From contig JABLYX010000083.1 of the NCBI GenBank assembly GCA_018265615.1, positions 1 through 17,952 of the forward strand: 17,952 bases of DNA. The letters run 5' to 3'. The stretch's first letter is position 1, and the number at the start of each line of letters is the position of its first letter. Positions 15,578 through 17,952 of this stretch are shown here, one piece after another. Under the pieces are notes generated by a model. The model saw nothing but the letters and a program-made list of their open reading frames with translations. It was not told the DNA's origin and searched no databases. Position numbers and translations under genes: made by a program. Origin of the DNA: Lentisphaeria bacterium. GTDB taxonomy: Bacteria > Verrucomicrobiota > Lentisphaeria > Victivallales > Victivallaceae.

Positions 15578-17397
15578 CAGAACACCTCGAAGCCGAAGAG
15601 GTGGAACGCTCCGCTGCCGTAGGTGTGGAAGAGCGCCGCGCTCGCATAGGTTTCGAGCGGAACGAGCCGGAGCGCGACGCATTCGACGTCGAGCCGGTCC
15701 CGGATCAGCCGCATGATGTTGCCGTCCTTCTCATAGACGGTGCGCCACGGGCCGTCCGCCTCCTCCTGCGCCTCGAGCCGGAATTTCCTGAGCAGGCACT
15801 CCGGGAAGCCGAAGCCGGTTCCGCCGTAAGAGCGCGCCCGGAACAGCGGCATCGGAATCTTCATGAGGTTCGGATTTCCCTCGACGAACTCCCGGTCGAG
15901 ATCGCTGTCCGCTACCAGCCGGAAGCCGGAGAGCTTCACCCTGCGCCCGAACGAGTAAACGACCGGGGAATTCAGCTTGCCGAAGAAGCCGTTGTCGGCC
16001 CCGTCGATCCGGCGGTCGACGCCGTTGCGGAGAAGCTCCGGATTCCCGGCCGGGGAGGTGAGCGCGGCCTCCCGGCTCAGGGCGGGGATCCCGCGCCGGA
16101 AATGCGGCAGGAAGCAGTCGTCCTCCTGCAGCAGCGCCTGGATCTCCCGGATCCTCTCCCGGCACGCCTGCCGGGGGGAGAGGCCGTTCTTCACGGCGAC
16201 GGCCGCGGCGGTTCCGACCGCCTGCCCCATGACGCCGCAGGTTCCCATCACGCGGGTCGTGCTGAAGGCGATGTGCGTGGCGCTGATGTTGCGCCCCGCG
16301 AACATCAGATTTCCGATATTCGCGGAGAAGAGGCTGCGCAGCGGAATGCCGTACGCGCCGGTCAGCCGCCGCTTCTGCAGGTGCGCCCCCGCCGATCCGG
16401 CGAGGCGGAATCCGCCCGGCAGATGGTTGTCGATCTGCCAGCCGCCGTAGGCGACCTCGTCCTCGAACGAAGCGCCGTTCTCGACATCGTTCTGGGTCAG
16501 GATGTAATCGCCGACATAGCGGACGCTCTCGCGCTTTCCGGGCAGAAAACCGACCCATTCAAGCTCCCAGTTCTCCGCGCCGTGGTCGCCGTGGTTCTTC
16601 ATGTGATCCCAGCAGCCGAAGGCGATCCGGAGCAGCTCGTCGCGGATCTCCTCGGTGTCGTGGATGGAGTGCTGTTCGCCGCCGAGCTCGATCCAGTAGA
16701 AGTTCGTGTTCAGGTCCCGGAGCATCGTGTGCGGCTTGTCGTGCATCTCGGCGTCGGTCGTGAAGCGGTACGCCCAGGATGGCGGCGTAAATGCCACGGG
16801 GTGATCGGTTTCGCGTGCCTGCAGCAGCAGGCTCATGCCCATCGTGCAGGAGTCGGCTTCATCGAGCGCGAACTCCTCGCCGTACTCGCTCTTCGCCTCG
16901 CGCCCGAAGCGGTGTTCCGCACCGGTGAGCGGTGCGAGGATGCTGTCGCCCGAGCAATCCGCGAAGAGCTTCGCCCGCACGGTCCGCCAGGTGTAGGTGG
17001 TCAGCTGAAAACCTGTGACGGAGACGATATTGCCCGCCTGCGTCTCCGCCCGGCAGCAGGCGCAGTTCAGCAGCAGCGTGATGTTCGGCTCGAAGCGGAC
17101 CTTCTCATACAGGATCGAATCCCAGATCGAGTAGTTGCGCCCCGGATTGCGGCGCATGTTTTCGAGCGCGATCTCTTCGAGGATTCCGGTCTCCTGCAGA
17201 TAGGGCATCCGGCTGCCCGCGCCGCAGATCCACATCCGGATTTCGGACGAGGCGTTGCCGCCCAGCACGGGGCGGTCGTGCATCAGCGCAACCCGGATTC
17301 CGTGCCGCGCCGCGGCGATCGCCGCGAGCATCCCCGCGATGCCGCCGCCCACCACGCAGAAATCCACATCATGAACACTTGACTTCAACGATTCCAT
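15577..17397 (-). CDS. FAD-dependent oxidoreductase with C-terminal galactose-binding-like domain
   Basis: 606 residues. The N-terminus holds a Rossmann FAD-binding motif (VVGGGIAG, Gly17-Gly22) and RPVLGGNASSEIRMW (about 42-56), typical of the FAD_oxidored family that includes 'xanthan lyase'-annotated enzymes. Residues about 365-405 (FAGRNISATH, RVMGTCGVMGQAVGTAAA) form the second FAD-contacting region. From about 470 to the end a beta-rich, discoidin/galactose-binding-like region follows (LSGFRLVADSDLDRE, FRLEAQ, LRLVPLETY, LFGFEVF). No signal peptide is evident, so it is probably cytosolic; the substrate is unknown and a sugar-linked one is inferred. The start is ATG 17397 because AAGGAG lies 8 nt upstream; the longer frame to 17436 has no such site and would include the promoter. 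It is first in an operon with the GDPD gene. Confidence 0.85.
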   Translation of the reverse strand: MESLKSSVHDVDFCVVGGGIAGMLAAIAAARHGIRVALMHDRPVLGGNASSEIRMWICGAGSRMPYLQETGILEEIALENMRRNPGRNYSIWDSILYEKVRFEPNITLLLNCACCRAETQAGNIVSVTGFQLTTYTWRTVRAKLFADCSGDSILAPLTGAEHRFGREAKSEYGEEFALDEADSCTMGMSLLLQARETDHPVAFTPPSWAYRFTTDAEMHDKPHTMLRDLNTNFYWIELGGEQHSIHDTEEIRDELLRIAFGCWDHMKNHGDHGAENWELEWVGFLPGKRESVRYVGDYILTQNDVENGASFEDEVAYGGWQIDNHLPGGFRLAGSAGAHLQKRRLTGAYGIPLRSLFSANIGNLMFAGRNISATHIAFSTTRVMGTCGVMGQAVGTAAAVAVKNGLSPRQACRERIREIQALLQEDDCFLPHFRRGIPALSREAALTSPAGNPELLRNGVDRRIDGADNGFFGKLNSPVVYSFGRRVKLSGFRLVADSDLDREFVEGNPNLMKIPMPLFRARSYGGTGFGFPECLLRKFRLEAQEEADGPWRTVYEKDGNIMRLIRDRLDVECVALRLVPLETYASAALFHTYGSGAFHLFGFEVF

Positions 17398-17406
17398 AGA
17401 ATGTCT

Positions 17407-17412
17407 CCTTTG
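17407..17412 (-). promoter_or_regulatory. Ribosome-binding site of the oxidoreductase gene
   Basis: A strong AAGGAG-type site on the minus strand, about 8-9 nt before the ATG at 17397. It decides this start against the in-frame start 39 nt further upstream. Confidence 0.75.
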
Positions 17413-17418
17413 CACAAT

Positions 17419-17447
17419 ATTATACCCCGGAAGCACACCGGAGGCAA
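17419..17447 (-). promoter_or_regulatory. Strong candidate sigma70 promoter of the oxidoreductase-GDPD operon
   Basis: On the minus strand TTGCCT (17447-17442) and a perfect TATAAT (17424-17419) are separated by exactly 17 bp. The leader to the ATG at 17397 would be about 15 nt and holds the ribosome-binding site. Confidence 0.7.
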
Positions 17448-17460
17448 CCGGAGAGACCGG
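17437..17460. promoter_or_regulatory. Three ACCGG repeats over the -35 region (possible regulator site)
   Basis: ACCGG occurs at 17437, 17447 and 17456, roughly one helical turn apart, overlapping the -35 box and spacer of the oxidoreductase promoter. The divergent LacI-type regulator is the natural candidate to bind here. I could not find a clean CG-centred palindrome of the usual LacI-operator kind, so this is tentative. Confidence 0.3.
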
Positions 17461-17512
17461 CGATTTGATGAATAAAAATGAATAACCACTGGAAGAACGG
17501 AACGTGCCGGAG

Positions 17513-17518
17513 TATAGT
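17513..17518 (+). promoter_or_regulatory. Candidate -10 box of the LacI-type regulator gene
   Basis: TATAGT lies only 7 nt before the ATG at 17526, with no convincing -35 box and no Shine-Dalgarno sequence between it and the start. If used, the transcript would be leaderless or nearly so. Confidence 0.3.
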
Positions 17519-17525
17519 AATCGTC

Positions 17526-17952
17526 ATGAAAAAGATCAATTCGACCATGGTGGCGCGACGCGCCGGCGTATCGCAGGCGACGGTGTCGCGGGTGCTGAAC
17601 AACCATCCGCGGGTGGACGACAGGACGCGGCGGCTCGTGCTTGAGGCGGCCGCGGAGCTCGGCTACCCCGTGCGGCTCCGCGGCAAAGCGCTGCGGATCG
17701 GCATCGTCATGTCCAGAGACACGCCGATCGGCAGCTACCAGGCGATGGCGGTTTCGGCGCTGAAAGCGGATGTCTACCGGAGGGGGTGGCAGATGGAGAT
17801 CGTCTTCAACGAGGATCTCGGCGTGCTCGGCTCCCGCGCGCTCAGCGGCGCGGTTTCGGTCTCCGGCGACTGCGAGCTGAACCGGAGATGGAGCGAATTC
17901 ACCACGCTGCCGCTCGTGCGGTTCGCCGCGCTGAGCGCGCATTCCGACAACA
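17526..17952 (+). CDS. LacI-family transcriptional regulator (5' part, truncated by window end)
   Basis: 142 residues are visible and the frame runs off the right edge. The N-terminus is a LacI helix-turn-helix: VARRAGVSQATVSRVLNNHPRV (residues about 9-30) followed by the hinge-helix pattern RRLVLEAAAELGY. From about residue 60, LRIGIVMSRDTP begins the periplasmic-binding-protein-like effector domain. The family represses or activates sugar-use genes in response to a small ligand. It lies head-to-head with the oxidoreductase-GDPD operon across 128 bp, so it probably controls that operon. The start lacks a visible ribosome-binding site but aligns well with the normal start of the DNA-binding domain. 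Confidence 0.88.
   Translation, partial: MKKINSTMVARRAGVSQATVSRVLNNHPRVDDRTRRLVLEAAAELGYPVRLRGKALRIGIVMSRDTPIGSYQAMAVSALKADVYRRGWQMEIVFNEDLGVLGSRALSGAVSVSGDCELNRRWSEFTTLPLVRFAALSAHSDN

Noticed and set aside
15601..17382. 593-residue plus-strand open frame opposite the FAD oxidoreductase
   Set aside because: Antisense shadow with no motifs. The minus strand carries the FAD-binding motifs and a good promoter and ribosome-binding site.

Overview
The window looks like a chromosome fragment from a Lentisphaerota/PVC-type bacterium, possibly Victivallis-like. This placement is inferred from gene content, not from a marker gene. The clues are a giant protein with an LEPR-XLL-like N-terminus, a DUF4347 domain and chlamydial-PMP-like GGAI/FxxN repeats, a TolC/HlyD/M50 operon, a 'GGNASSEIR'-type FAD oxidoreductase, and GC-rich coding DNA broken by one AT-rich intergenic region.

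Layout. (1) Positions 1-8355, minus strand: a giant repetitive surface or secreted protein. Its frame is open from the ATG at 8355 to a single TAG at 637-639. The same frame and the same repeats then continue to the left edge, so the gene is interrupted or recoded and its true 3' end lies outside the window. (2) Positions 8356-8851: an AT-rich divergent promoter region of about 0.5 kb. (3) Positions 8852-14798, plus strand: four tightly packed genes. They encode a TolC-like outer-membrane lipoprotein, a periplasmic HlyD-type adaptor, a second HlyD-type adaptor anchored by one membrane helix and carrying a GAF-like cytosolic domain, and an M50 (site-2-protease-like) membrane metalloprotease with an N-terminal PqqD-like domain and a C-terminal lipoyl/HlyD-like domain. 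(4) Positions 14768-17397, minus strand: an FAD-dependent oxidoreductase translationally coupled to a glycerophosphodiester phosphodiesterase, convergent with and slightly overlapping the M50 gene. (5) From 17526 to the right edge, plus strand: the start of a divergent LacI-family regulator, probably controlling the oxidoreductase operon.

How they may work together. The four-gene operon has the parts of a trans-envelope exporter (outer-membrane channel, adaptors, inner-membrane component) but no ABC or other ATPase. Its inner-membrane component is a protease fused to a domain of the kind that recognises leader peptides. The divergent giant protein has no Sec signal peptide and starts with a conserved-looking LEPR-XLL-type motif. 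My main hypothesis is that this N-terminus is an export or processing leader, recognised by the PqqD-like domain, cleaved by the M50 protease, and passed through the HlyD/TolC conduit. This rests on domain logic and gene order and is not proven. The right-hand FAD/GDPD/LacI genes look like a separate catabolic locus.
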